Shown in pieces: positions 17,993-26,868 of a DNA stretch of 64,000 bases. This stretch comes from Vogesella indigofera (GTDB lineage: Bacteria > Pseudomonadota > Gammaproteobacteria > Burkholderiales > Chromobacteriaceae), in contig NZ_RBID01000011.1 of the NCBI RefSeq assembly GCF_003633895.1, positions 735,756 through 799,755 of the forward strand, in the 5' to 3' direction. The position numbers were made by a program, and so were the translations under genes. Positions within the stretch are counted from its first letter, which is position 1. Every line of letters begins with the position of its first letter. The notes under the pieces are model-generated. The model saw only the letters and a list, made by a program, of their open reading frames with translations. It made no database searches and was not told where the DNA came from.

Positions 17993-19046
17993 GGCCCACG
18001 CCTTCCTATCTATGTTTTTCAAGCTCGCGACCGTAGCACAGCGCCACCAATTTGACGAGATCATCGACGTGCGCACCCCGGCAGAATTTGCCGAAGACCA
18101 TATCCCCGGCGCCATCAATTGCCCGGTGATGAGCGACGAGGAGCGCGTGCGCGTCGGCACCCTGTACAAGCAGGTGTCGCCGTTCGAGGCGCGCAAGGTC
18201 GGCGCCGCCATCGCCGCGCGCAATATCGCGCGCCACCTCGACGAGCAGTTCGCGCGCCATCCCAAGTCGTGGCGGCCGCTGGTGTACTGCTGGCGGGGCG
18301 GGCAGCGCTCCGGCTCGATGGCAATCATCCTGGCGCAGATCGGCTGGGCGGCGCACCAGCTGGAAGGCGGCTACAAGGCCTATCGCCACCAGGTGCTGGA
18401 AGACCTCGCCAGCCTGCCGCAGCAGTTCCGTTTCCGTGTGATCAGCGGCCCCACCGGCAGCGGCAAGAGCCGGCTGCTGGCGGCGCTGGCGGCACAGGGC
18501 GCGCAGGTGCTGGACCTGGAAGGCCTCGCCGCGCACCGCGGCTCGGTGCTGGGGCGGCTGCCGGACGTGACGCAGCCGTCGCAAAAGCGCTTCGACAGCC
18601 TGCTCGATGTCGCGCTGCAGGCTTTCGACCCGACGCGGCCGGTGTTCGTGGAGGCGGAAAGCAAGAAGATCGGCTTCGTGTCACTGCCGGACGCGCTGTA
18701 CGGCCGCATGCACGACAGCGAGTGCCTGCAGCTGGAAGTGCCGCTGGCGGCGCGGGTGGAGTTCCTGAAGCGCGACTACGACTTCTACCTCAGCGAGCCG
18801 GAACGGCTGGTGACCCAGCTGGGCTTCCTGCGCAATGTGCACGGCAAGGCGCAGCTGGACGCGTGGGCGGCACTGGCGCGCGGCGGCGATTTCGACACCC
18901 TGGTCGGCGAGCTGCTGACCGGCCACTACGACCCGCTGTACCTGCGTTCGCAGGGCAAGCACTACACGCAGGCGGTGCAGCCGCTGGCGGTGCCGGCGCT
19001 GGACGACGCCACGCTGCAGCAGGTGGCCAGCCAGCTGGCCGGCTGA
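17991..19046 (+). CDS. mnmH: tRNA 2-selenouridine synthase
   Basis: A 351-residue MnmH (SelU/YbbB), which converts 2-thiouridine at the tRNA wobble base to 2-selenouridine using selenophosphate, by way of a geranylated intermediate. A rhodanese domain (IIDVRTPAEF, with active-site Cys100 in YCWRGGQRSG) is followed by a P-loop (GPTGSGKS at 153-160). E. coli MnmH is 364. ATG at 17991 or 18012 are both possible; neither has a clear ribosome site. The gene is divergent from selD with no intergenic space. Confidence 0.94.
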   Translation: MAHAFLSMFFKLATVAQRHQFDEIIDVRTPAEFAEDHIPGAINCPVMSDEERVRVGTLYKQVSPFEARKVGAAIAARNIARHLDEQFARHPKSWRPLVYCWRGGQRSGSMAIILAQIGWAAHQLEGGYKAYRHQVLEDLASLPQQFRFRVISGPTGSGKSRLLAALAAQGAQVLDLEGLAAHRGSVLGRLPDVTQPSQKRFDSLLDVALQAFDPTRPVFVEAESKKIGFVSLPDALYGRMHDSECLQLEVPLAARVEFLKRDYDFYLSEPERLVTQLGFLRNVHGKAQLDAWAALARGGDFDTLVGELLTGHYDPLYLRSQGKHYTQAVQPLAVPALDDATLQQVASQLAG

Positions 19047-19061
19047 GGCCGCCCCCGGCCG

Positions 19062-19101
19062 CAAGGTTGGCCGCAACGCGTCAAGCTTGCGGCCAACCTT
19101 G
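19062..19101. terminator. Inverted pair of 12-mers after mnmH
   Basis: CAAGGTTGGCCGCAA (19062-19076) and its exact complement (19087-19101) form a 15-bp stem with a 10-nt loop. No T-tract follows. It lies between mnmH and the diguanylate cyclase gene. Confidence 0.75.
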
Positions 19102-19182
19102 GCGATCTGCCGGCCATGAACACCCGCCGACTGCCGGCAGCACCCCTTACCATCACCGCATCCCGCCTTTGCAAACGGCCGC

Positions 19183-20331
19183 ATGAAACTCGATCTCTAC
19201 ACCCTGTATGTCGGACACGTCACCACCTTTGTGCTGATGACCACCATCCTGCTGCTGATCGGCCTGCGCTATCGTCAGGAGCAGGCGCTGCGCATCTGGG
19301 GCGTGGCCGGCGTGCTGGCCTGCGCCGGCATCGCGCTGATCGCGCTGCGCCCCTACCTGTCGCCGTGGCTGGGCGTCGGCCTCGCCAACTGCCTGCTGTT
19401 TTTCTCGCTGATGCTGACCTGGGTCGGCGGTGTGGCGCTGGAGCACACGCGGCTGCCGTGGCGACCGGGGCTGCTGCTGGCGGGCGCGGTCAGCGGCGTG
19501 TTCCTGCTGCTGCCGTTCGGGGCCGAGGCCTTCGCCTGGCGCATCCTGCTGTTCAGCGCTGCCTACCTGCTGTTCCACGCGCTGCTGTGGCGCAGCCTGC
19601 GCCGCAGCCCGCACCAGGCGCGGCTGGGCTACCGTCTTGGCCGGCTGATCGTGCTGCTGCTGATACTGACCTACAGCGTGCGCCTGCTGTACTCCAGCGC
19701 CGTCAGCAGCGGCTGGCTGGCCAATTCGGCGCTGTTTGCCTACCTCGACTACCAGGCGATGTGGCTGGAGTACGCCAAGCTGCTGTGCTTCATCTTCATC
19801 TGCTTCGAACGGCTGGAAATCCGCCTCTACCAGCAGGCGATGCTGGACAGCCTGACCGGGCTGGCCAACCGCCGCGCCTTTCACGAGCAGGCCGAGCAGC
19901 GGCTGGCGGCCAATCCCGATGCGCCGGTGGCACTGCTGGTGATGGACCTGGACTGGTTCAAGCGTGTCAACGACAGCCACGGTCACCTCGCCGGCGACGA
20001 GGTACTGGTGCACTTTGCCGCGCTGCTGGATCGCCACTTCGGCCATTTCGATGCGGTGTACGGCCGCAACGGCGGCGAGGAATTCTCGGTGCTGCTCAGC
20101 GGCAGCGCGGTGCCGCACGCGCCGGTGCTGGCGGAAACGCTGCGCCAGACCCTGGCCGCCGCGCCGATCACCACCAGCGACGGCAACACGCTGCAGCAGA
20201 CGGTGAGCACCGGGCTGGTGGTCGCCGCGCGCGGCCGCACCCCGCTGCGCGAGCTGTTCCTGCAGGCCGACCTGCAGCTGTACGCGGCCAAGGAACAGGG
20301 CCGCAACCGGGTCTGCATCAGCGCGCTGTAA
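19183..20331 (+). CDS. Membrane-bound diguanylate cyclase
   Basis: A 382-residue protein: about six or seven hydrophobic segments in residues 8-205, then a GGDEF domain. The active site reads NGGEEF near residue 296, and MDLDWFKRVNDSHGHLAGD is the metal/GTP-binding region, so it should make cyclic di-GMP. The inhibitory-site position before GGEEF reads GHFD rather than RxxD, so product inhibition at this site is probably lost. The sensed signal is unknown. It overlaps the 3' end of the convergent CHAP gene by 14 bp. Confidence 0.92.
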   Translation: MKLDLYTLYVGHVTTFVLMTTILLLIGLRYRQEQALRIWGVAGVLACAGIALIALRPYLSPWLGVGLANCLLFFSLMLTWVGGVALEHTRLPWRPGLLLAGAVSGVFLLLPFGAEAFAWRILLFSAAYLLFHALLWRSLRRSPHQARLGYRLGRLIVLLLILTYSVRLLYSSAVSSGWLANSALFAYLDYQAMWLEYAKLLCFIFICFERLEIRLYQQAMLDSLTGLANRRAFHEQAEQRLAANPDAPVALLVMDLDWFKRVNDSHGHLAGDEVLVHFAALLDRHFGHFDAVYGRNGGEEFSVLLSGSAVPHAPVLAETLRQTLAAAPITTSDGNTLQQTVSTGLVVAARGRTPLRELFLQADLQLYAAKEQGRNRVCISAL

Positions 20332-20989
20332 CGCTCAGCGCGGCGGCGGACGATGGCGCCAGTGCCAGCGGCGCCGAGGCCAGCACCGCGGGCGGCGGCA
20401 GCCGCAACCAGCCCAGCACCCGCTCATCGGCCAGCCACAGCCGCGCGCCACGACGCCGGTACGGAAACGCCTCGCGCGACGACAGCAGCGGCCCGGCGTT
20501 CTGCTGCACCACGATCACCGCGTGGGCATTCACCTCCGCCACGATGGCGACATGGCCATAGGGATTGAACAGCGACGGGCCGAACACCAGGATGTCCTCC
20601 ACCCGCGGCGGCTCGCTGCCGCCATTGGCAAACTGCAGCAGGCCGCGCTGGCGGTTGAGCGCGCCGCTGGCCAGCCCCGGCAGGAAGAACGCCCTGGCGT
20701 GGCCGTAGGCGTCCGCCATGCGGTGGCCAAAGCGGGCGTGGTAGTAGCGTTTCACGAACTCCACGCACTGGTACTTGAGGCCGAGATTGTAGCCGTCGGC
20801 CGTCAGATGGCGGCCGTGGGTTTCATTGACGCCACCGTTGTAGTACACCGCCACGCCGTTGAAGCTGTCGATCACCGCGCCGCGCGCCGCCTTGGCGTTC
20901 AGCGCCATCCGCGTCAGCGCGTACTGCGCGCCGAACAGCAACGCCGCCAGCAACAGCAGCGCCAGCCCCAGCCTGATTGCCCTCTTCAC
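20318..20989 (-). CDS. CHAP-domain amidase, membrane-anchored
   Basis: About 223 residues from a GTG start at 20989; longer in-frame starts lack a ribosome site. An N-terminal hydrophobic helix (LGLALLLLAALLFGAQYAL) anchors or exports it. The CHAP (NlpC/P60-like) domain has catalytic Cys75 in KYQCVEFVKRYY and His146 in NPYGHVAIV. Such enzymes cleave peptidoglycan peptides or glutathionylspermidine-like amides. The C-terminal 25 residues are Ala/Pro-rich. Confidence 0.82.
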   Translation of the reverse strand: MKRAIRLGLALLLLAALLFGAQYALTRMALNAKAARGAVIDSFNGVAVYYNGGVNETHGRHLTADGYNLGLKYQCVEFVKRYYHARFGHRMADAYGHARAFFLPGLASGALNRQRGLLQFANGGSEPPRVEDILVFGPSLFNPYGHVAIVAEVNAHAVIVVQQNAGPLLSSREAFPYRRRGARLWLADERVLGWLRLPPPAVLASAPLALAPSSAAALSVTAR

Positions 20990-21009
20990 CCGCCACCCCC
21001 GTCCGTGAC

Positions 21010-21029
21010 TGCGGCCAACGTTGGCCGCA
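21010..21029. repeat. Perfect 20-bp palindrome of the motif core
   Basis: TGCGGCCAAC joined directly to its complement GTTGGCCGCA. It is two fused copies of the CGTT variant. It lies 21 bp upstream of the CHAP gene start, where it could also serve as an operator. Confidence 0.8.
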
Positions 21030-21152
21030 AAGCCGGCAAGCATCGCGGGTTTACGATGCAAAATCAATATCACGTTCAAATAGCGGCTGAGCCGGCGGCA
21101 GCGCGGGCCTGCCGTGACCGCTAGGCAGCGCCGCGGCTAGCGGCATGAAAAA

Positions 21153-21179
21153 CCCCCTGTCCGGGCTGGCAACAGGGGG
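21153..21179 (-). terminator. Terminator of the BON lipoprotein gene
   Basis: CCCCCTGT and ACAGGGGG form an 8-bp stem with an 11-nt loop, followed on the minus strand by TTTTT. It sits 31 bp after the BON gene stop. Confidence 0.85.
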
Positions 21180-21210
21180 CACGCCACCCGGAGGTGGCCG
21201 CGGACGATAC

Positions 21211-21525
21211 TTACTTGACCTGCATGTCGTCCTTGACCGACTTCACGCCACTGATGCCACGGGTCAGCTGTACCGCCCGGTCGGCATCCGCATCCGAGCG
21301 CACAAAGCCGCTCAGCTGCACACGTCCCATATAGGTTTCGACGTTGATTTCGGTCACTTTCAGCACCGGATCGTTGAAGATCGCGGTTTTCACGCGGCCG
21401 GTAATCACGCTGTCGTCCATGTACTGGCCGGTGCTTTGATGTTCGCGGGTCGCGGAACAGGCCGCCACCGACATCAGCGAGGCGACCACGAAAAACGCGG
21501 ACAGATACTTGTTTAATGCTTTCAT
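21211..21525 (-). CDS. BON-domain lipoprotein (OsmY-like)
   Basis: A 104-residue protein with a lipoprotein signal (FFVVASLMSVAACS; lipobox Cys at about 23) and one BON domain (ITGRVKTAIFNDPVLKVTEINVE, GRVQLSGFV). BON proteins such as OsmY are periplasmic and respond to osmotic or envelope stress. GGAG precedes the ATG. It starts a run of stress-type genes that continues to about 30 kb. Confidence 0.88.
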   Translation of the reverse strand: MKALNKYLSAFFVVASLMSVAACSATREHQSTGQYMDDSVITGRVKTAIFNDPVLKVTEINVETYMGRVQLSGFVRSDADADRAVQLTRGISGVKSVKDDMQVK

Positions 21526-21683
21526 GATGGATGCTCCACAATGGTTGCGCGCGCCGGCGGCGTGTTGCTGGCCAGCCGGCCACCGCTGCCGCCATCCGCG
21601 GCTCAATAGCGCGCGGCGGGCAGCGGTTTGCAGGGTTTAACGCGGCGGGGCGGCAGCGTTGCCACTCGCCGCCGCCGTCGGCA

Positions 21684-21902
21684 TCAAGACTCGGAATCGG
21701 AGTCCTTGTTGCTTTCCTCGAAACGGCGGATCTGATCCTCGGCAGCCTGCTTGGAGATGCCGTAGGCTTCCTGCAGCTTGCCGGCGAGGATGGTGCGTTT
21801 GCCGGCAATCACGTCCAGATGATCATCGGTCAGATCACCCCACTGTTCGCGCACCTTGCCTTTGTACTGTTTCCAGTTACCTTCGATGATGTCCCAGTTC
21901 AT
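21684..21902 (-). CDS. CsbD-family stress protein
   Basis: A 72-residue CsbD protein (PF05532): MNWDIIEGNWKQYKGKVREQ, then GDLTDDHLDVIAGKR and GKLQEAYGISKQAAE. Small, charged general-stress proteins of unknown biochemical role. AGGAG lies before the ATG. A second copy of the family is at 24396-24611. Confidence 0.92.
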   Translation of the reverse strand: MNWDIIEGNWKQYKGKVREQWGDLTDDHLDVIAGKRTILAGKLQEAYGISKQAAEDQIRRFEESNKDSDSES

Positions 21903-22247
21903 GACTTGCTCCTTTTGACGCCGGATGCGGCTGACAAGATGGTCAAGTTGGCATCCGCTGCCCCCGGCACCGGCAGCGCGCACCACCATCGTGCTGGGCC
22001 GCATCCGTACCGGACAGTGTCACCATGTTGCGGCCACGGTGCGGTGCTGTCGGTACGTTGCGCCACATTGCGGCCACAGAGCTGAAACCGGCCACCACGG
22101 CCGCCGGCAGCGCCTCGCGACGGCGTGCCGTAACGGGCAGACTGCCCGTCAGGCCTAGCCCCCTGTGCTGGCGCAGTGACGGGGCATAAATCGGCGGCGG
22201 CTGATCTATATTGCTTTTATGAGGGTCACCACCATCAGGAGCCGGCC
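21903..22247. other. 345-bp divergent intergenic region
   Basis: Lies between csbD (leftward) and the Crp-like gene (rightward). No gene is visible. It holds two degenerate TTGCGGCCAC segments near 22025 and 22065 that resemble the dispersed motif but do not match it. Promoters for both neighbours should be here. Confidence 0.5.
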
Positions 22248-22973
22248 ATGTCCGCGACCATCACGCCACAGCAAAACCACCTGCTGGGCGCTCTGCCGGC
22301 AGAGGTGCTCGAGCGCCTGCTGCCCCATTTCGAGCTGATCGAGCTGCCGCTGGGCAAGGTGATGTACGAATCCGGCGACGCCTTGCGCCACGTGTTCTTT
22401 CCCACCGATGCCATCGTGTCGCTGCTGTACGTGATGGAAAGCGGCTCCTCGGCGGAAATCTCGGTGGTCGGCAACGAGGGCATGGTCGGCATCGCGGTGT
22501 TCATGGGCGGCGAAAGCACCCCCAGCCGCGCCATCGTGCAAAGCGCCGGCTACGCCTTCCGCCTGTCCGGCAGCCACTTCAAGAACGAGGTCAACCGCCA
22601 CGCCGAGCTGCTGCAGCTGATGTTGCGCTACACCCAGGCGCTGATCACGCAGATGGCGCAGACCGCGGTGTGCAATCGCCACCACTCCATCGACCAGCAG
22701 CTGTGCCGCTGGCTGCTGCTGTCGCTGGACCGGCTGCCCAGCAACCAGCTGACCATGACCCAGGAGCTGATCGCCAACATGCTGGGCGTGCGCCGCGAGG
22801 GCGTCACCGACGCCGCCGGTAAGCTGCAAAAACTGGGGGTCATCGAATACAGTCGCGGCCACATCACCGTGCTGGACCGGCCGCAGCTGGAGCAGCTGTG
22901 CTGCGAATGCTACGCGGTGGTCAAGAAGGAAACCGACCGCCTGCTACCCTACACCGTCACCCCGCACCGCTAA
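22248..22973 (+). CDS. Crp/Fnr-family transcription regulator
   Basis: A 241-residue regulator. A cyclic-nucleotide-binding-like beta-roll spans residues 15-130 (GKVMYESGD, ISVVGNEGMVGIAVFMGG), and a C-terminal winged helix spans about 155-225 (MTQELIANMLGVRREGVTDAAGKLQKLGVIEYSRGHI). No N-terminal Cys cluster is present, so it is not an Fnr-type iron-sulfur sensor. AGGAG precedes the ATG. The ligand and targets are unknown; adjacent stress genes are candidates. Confidence 0.88.
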   Translation: MSATITPQQNHLLGALPAEVLERLLPHFELIELPLGKVMYESGDALRHVFFPTDAIVSLLYVMESGSSAEISVVGNEGMVGIAVFMGGESTPSRAIVQSAGYAFRLSGSHFKNEVNRHAELLQLMLRYTQALITQMAQTAVCNRHHSIDQQLCRWLLLSLDRLPSNQLTMTQELIANMLGVRREGVTDAAGKLQKLGVIEYSRGHITVLDRPQLEQLCCECYAVVKKETDRLLPYTVTPHR

Positions 22974-22988
22974 GGCCGCGCGTCGCCG

Positions 22989-24041
22989 TCACGGCGTGCC
23001 GGACAGCGTCTCGTCGACAAAGCGCAGCAGCGCCGCCATCACCGTCAGCAGCACCGGGCCGATGATGATGCCGATCATGCCAAAGGCGGACAGGCCGCCG
23101 ATCACGCCGATGAACACCGCCAGCATCGACACCGGCTCCCGGCTGGAAATCAGCAGCGGCCGCAGCAGGTTGTCGGATACCGACACCCCCAGCCCCCACA
23201 CCAGCATGAAAATCGCCCAGCCCCACTGCGACATCAGCGCCAGCGCCAGCACCGCCGGCGCCCACACCAGTGCCGCGCCGCCCATCGGCAGCAACGCCAG
23301 CGAGGCCGCCAGCACGCCGAACACCACCGGTGACGGCAGGCCGCTGATGGCGAAGCCGATGCCGACCAGCACGCCCTGCGCCAGCGCGGTCAGCCCGGTG
23401 CCATAGACCACGGCGCGGGTGGTGTTGCCGATCAGCTGCAGCAGGCGACCTCGCCGTTGCGGCTCCATCGGCACCAGCCGCACCGCGCGATTGAGCAGCA
23501 CGCGGCCGTCGCGCAGCAGGAAGAACAGCAGGAACAGCATCATGAAGAAGTGGATCACCATGTCGAGGGTGCCGAGCACCACCTGGCCGCCAGTGCTGGC
23601 CAGCGACTGCAGCAGCAGCCGGGCGCCACTGTCCAGCCAGCCCTGCAGCTGATCGTGACTGGTGGTGAAATTGTGACGCAGCCACGCCGACAGGCTGCCG
23701 AGCAGCGGATAGCGCTCCAGCTGCATCAGCAGGTCGAGATCGAAACGCAGCGGCTGTTTTTGCAGGCGGGTGACCAGCTCGGCAAACTGGTTGGCAAAGG
23801 CCACGCCGAGGCTGACCAGCGGCCCGGCCAGCACCAGCGGCACCAGCACGGTGATGATGCCGGCGGACAGGCCGTCGCGACCGCGCAGCTTGTGCGTCAG
23901 CCAGCGCTGCAGCGGTGCCAGCAGAAAGGCCAGACAGATGCCCCACGCCAGCGCATCCCAGAACGGCGCCAGCATCCAGTACAGCGCCAGGCCGCACAGG
24001 GTGGCGACACCGATGACAAAACCCTTGAGATAGAGATCCAC
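22989..24041 (-). CDS. AI-2E family transporter (TqsA-like)
   Basis: A 350-residue polytopic membrane protein of the AI-2E transporter family (PF01594), with paired N-terminal helices, a soluble middle region (residues 60-150) and a C-terminal helix cluster including GLPSPVVFGVLAASLALLP and GMIGIIIGPVLL. Members export autoinducer-2 or act as sodium/proton antiporters. A GTG start at 24041 is chosen because GAGGAG lies 5 nt upstream. Confidence 0.88.
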   Translation of the reverse strand: MDLYLKGFVIGVATLCGLALYWMLAPFWDALAWGICLAFLLAPLQRWLTHKLRGRDGLSAGIITVLVPLVLAGPLVSLGVAFANQFAELVTRLQKQPLRFDLDLLMQLERYPLLGSLSAWLRHNFTTSHDQLQGWLDSGARLLLQSLASTGGQVVLGTLDMVIHFFMMLFLLFFLLRDGRVLLNRAVRLVPMEPQRRGRLLQLIGNTTRAVVYGTGLTALAQGVLVGIGFAISGLPSPVVFGVLAASLALLPMGGAALVWAPAVLALALMSQWGWAIFMLVWGLGVSVSDNLLRPLLISSREPVSMLAVFIGVIGGLSAFGMIGIIIGPVLLTVMAALLRFVDETLSGTP

Positions 24042-24112
24042 GCTCGCTCCTCTGTGACGCCGGTGGCTCACCGCGGGCTGCAATTGACAAGCCGGACAGC
24101 GGGCGCGCGGCT

Positions 24113-24124
24113 GCGGCCAACCTT
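24113..24124 (+). repeat. Dispersed 12-mer copy, intergenic
   Basis: Exact GCGGCCAACCTT between the AI-2E transporter start and the DUF5670 gene end. Confidence 0.7.
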
Positions 24125-24164
24125 TGGCGGCTGAACCGCAGCGGCGCGCACCGCGTGCCGCGGC

Positions 24165-24308
24165 TTAAAGACGACCGGAAACCAGCCGCACCAGGAACAT
24201 CACGACGGCGATGACCAGCAAGATGTGAATGAAACCGCCGAGGGTGTATGACGACACCAGCCCCAGCAACCACAGAATCAGCAGGATCACTGCAATGGTG
24301 GTAAGCAT
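24165..24308 (-). CDS. Small hydrophobic protein (lmo0937/DUF5670-like)
   Basis: A 47-residue protein with two hydrophobic helices (TTIAVILLILWLLGLV and GGFIHILLVIAVVMFLVRL). Sequence and length fit the lmo0937 (DUF5670) family of small membrane proteins, often found beside CsbD genes. AAGGAG lies before the ATG. Function unknown. Confidence 0.82.
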   Translation of the reverse strand: MLTTIAVILLILWLLGLVSSYTLGGFIHILLVIAVVMFLVRLVSGRL

Positions 24309-24395
24309 GCTTCGTACTCCTTTTCCGGCGCCGGCCCGCCAGCCGGAGCCGGCAACTCGGTTGCCGCCCCGGCGCAGTGCTCGGCGCATTGCCCT

Positions 24396-24611
24396 TTACT
24401 TCAGGAACCGGCCATGCTGCTGCCGTTCAAAACGCTTGATCAGCTGCTCGGCCTCGTTCCGGCTGATGCCGTAGGCCTCCTGAAGCCTGCCCGACAACGC
24501 CACGCGTTTGCCGGCAATCATGTCAAGACAATCGTCGGGCAGATTGCGCCACTCGGCTTTCACCTTGCCCCTGAATTCCTTCCAGTTTTCTGCCACCCGG
24601 TTCCAGTCCAT
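24396..24611 (-). CDS. Second CsbD-family protein
   Basis: A 71-residue CsbD paralogue (MDWNRVAENWKEFRGKVKAEW, LSGRLQEAYGISRNEAEQ). It differs enough from the first copy (21684-21902) to be an old duplication. GAAGGAA precedes the ATG. It is followed after 87 bp by the DUF5670 gene on the same strand. Confidence 0.9.
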   Translation of the reverse strand: MDWNRVAENWKEFRGKVKAEWRNLPDDCLDMIAGKRVALSGRLQEAYGISRNEAEQLIKRFERQQHGRFLK

Positions 24612-24758
24612 TATTGTTCCTTCCGCATGGTGCCCGGATGCTGGCATCGCCAGTCAGGCCGCCAATCATGCAGCCGGCCGTGCACCGCGGGTGCACTCAT
24701 GCAAGGACAGGATACTGCGGCCAGGGTTGGCCATCGTTTGTGCTGCGCTGATGGATAA

Positions 24759-25429
<671 letters not shown>

Positions 25430-25449
25430 CTATTGCAAAGGAGCGGAAT

Positions 25450-26634
25450 ATGCAACTCGGCCTGCTGGATCTGCCCTGGTGGGGCACGCTGCTGGTCACG
25501 CTGGGGCTGACCCACGTCACCATTGCCGCGGTGACCATCTTCTTGCACCGCCACCAGGCGCACCACGCGCTGGCGCTGCACCCGGTCGTCAGCCACCTGT
25601 TCCGTTTCTGGCTGTGGCTGACCACCGGCATGGTCACCCGCGAGTGGGTGGCGATCCACCGCAAGCACCACGCCGCCTGCGAGCGTGCGGACGATCCGCA
25701 CAGCCCGCAGGTATACGGCCTGCGCACGGTGTTGCTGCAGGGCGCCGAGCTGTACCGGCGGGCGGCCACCGACCCGGCGATGCTGGAAAAATACGGCCAC
25801 CACACCCCCGACGACTGGATCGAACGCCACCTGTACGCCCGCTACAGCGCGCTGGGCGTGAGCCTGATGCTGGTCATCGACCTGCTGCTGTTCGGCCCGC
25901 TCGGCCTCAGCGTGTGGGCGGTGCAGATGCTGTGGATCCCGTTGTTTGCCGCCGGCGTCATCAACGGCGTCGGCCACTACTGGGGCTACCGCAATTTCGC
26001 GCCCGACGACTGCTCACGCAATGTCGTGCCGTGGGGCATCCTGATCGGCGGCGAAGAGCTGCACAACAATCACCACGCCTATGCCGCCTCTGCCCGGCTG
26101 TCCAGCCGGCGCTGGGAGTTCGACATCGGCTGGCTGTACATCCGCCTGCTGGCCGCGCTGCGGCTGGCCACCGTGCACAAGCTGGCGCCGCCGCTGCGCT
26201 ACAACCGCGCCAAGACGGCGTGCGATGCCGACACGCTGCAGGCGGTGATCGTGCACCGCCATCACGTGCTGGCGCGCTTTGCCCGCCTGCTGCACCCCGT
26301 CGCCGTCGCCGAACTGGGCAGCGGTGCGGCGCTGCCACCGCCACTGCCGCACGCGGCGGTGCGCCAGTGGCTGCAACGCGGCAGCCGCGCCCTGCCGTTG
26401 CCACAGCGCGCCGCGCTGGAACAGGCGCTGCGCCACAACCGCAAGCTGAACACCATTGAACTGATGCGACAGGATCTTACCGCCCTGTGGCGCCGTTCCG
26501 GCACCTCGAAGGAGCAGCTGCTTGCCCAGCTGGAAGACTGGTGCCGCCGCGCCGAGGGAAGCGGCATTGACGCGCTGCGGGAATTCTCCCGCGCGCTGCA
26601 AAGCTACGACTTATCGTTAGGAGAGACAAAATGA
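25450..26634 (+). CDS. Membrane fatty-acid desaturase
   Basis: A 394-residue acyl desaturase of the stearoyl-CoA desaturase type. Three histidine boxes bind the di-iron centre: HRHQAHH (33-39), HRKHH (70-74) and HNNHH (205-209). Four hydrophobic segments surround them. It introduces double bonds into acyl chains and so adjusts membrane fluidity. The C-terminal 120 residues are a charged extension not needed for catalysis in the family. AAAGGAG precedes the ATG. It overlaps the next small gene as ATGA. Confidence 0.88.
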   Translation: MQLGLLDLPWWGTLLVTLGLTHVTIAAVTIFLHRHQAHHALALHPVVSHLFRFWLWLTTGMVTREWVAIHRKHHAACERADDPHSPQVYGLRTVLLQGAELYRRAATDPAMLEKYGHHTPDDWIERHLYARYSALGVSLMLVIDLLLFGPLGLSVWAVQMLWIPLFAAGVINGVGHYWGYRNFAPDDCSRNVVPWGILIGGEELHNNHHAYAASARLSSRRWEFDIGWLYIRLLAALRLATVHKLAPPLRYNRAKTACDADTLQAVIVHRHHVLARFARLLHPVAVAELGSGAALPPPLPHAAVRQWLQRGSRALPLPQRAALEQALRHNRKLNTIELMRQDLTALWRRSGTSKEQLLAQLEDWCRRAEGSGIDALREFSRALQSYDLSLGETK

Positions 26635-26789
26635 GCTTAGGAACCATACTGCTGATCGTGGTGGTGATACTGCTGATCGGCGCCATTCCCAGTTGGCCGC
26701 ATAGCCGCAGCTGGGGTTACGGCCCCAGTGGCGGGCTTGGACTGGTCTTGCTGGTGCTGCTGATCCTGTGGCTGATGGGGCGCTTGTAG
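26631..26789 (+). CDS. DUF3309 small membrane protein
   Basis: A 52-residue protein: MSLGTILLIVVVILLIGAIP, a Trp/Ser/Gly-rich middle (SWPHSRSWGYGPSGG) and a second helix LVLLVLLILWLMGRL. This pattern is the DUF3309 family (PF11752), usually found with stress genes. AGGAG precedes the ATG, which overlaps the desaturase stop, so the two are probably coupled. Confidence 0.85.
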   Translation: MSLGTILLIVVVILLIGAIPSWPHSRSWGYGPSGGLGLVLLVLLILWLMGRL

Positions 26790-26812
26790 CCCGCCGGCCA
26801 CCCCAGCCAGAC

Positions 26813-26850
26813 AAAAGCGTCCCCGCACCGAGGTGCGGGGACGCTTTTTT
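26813..26850. terminator. Strong bidirectional terminator
   Basis: AAAAGCGTCCCCGCAC and its complement form a 16-bp stem with a 4-nt loop and a T6 run. It separates the desaturase/DUF3309 unit from convergent ompA. Confidence 0.95.
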
Positions 26851-26868
26851 GGGTGGCAACCACCATGG

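Noticed and set aside
17993..18328. In-frame extension of selD upstream through mnmH.
   Set aside because: The SelD family begins at the MTGIRLTQ position, which has a good ribosome site; the extension is antisense to the mnmH rhodanese domain.
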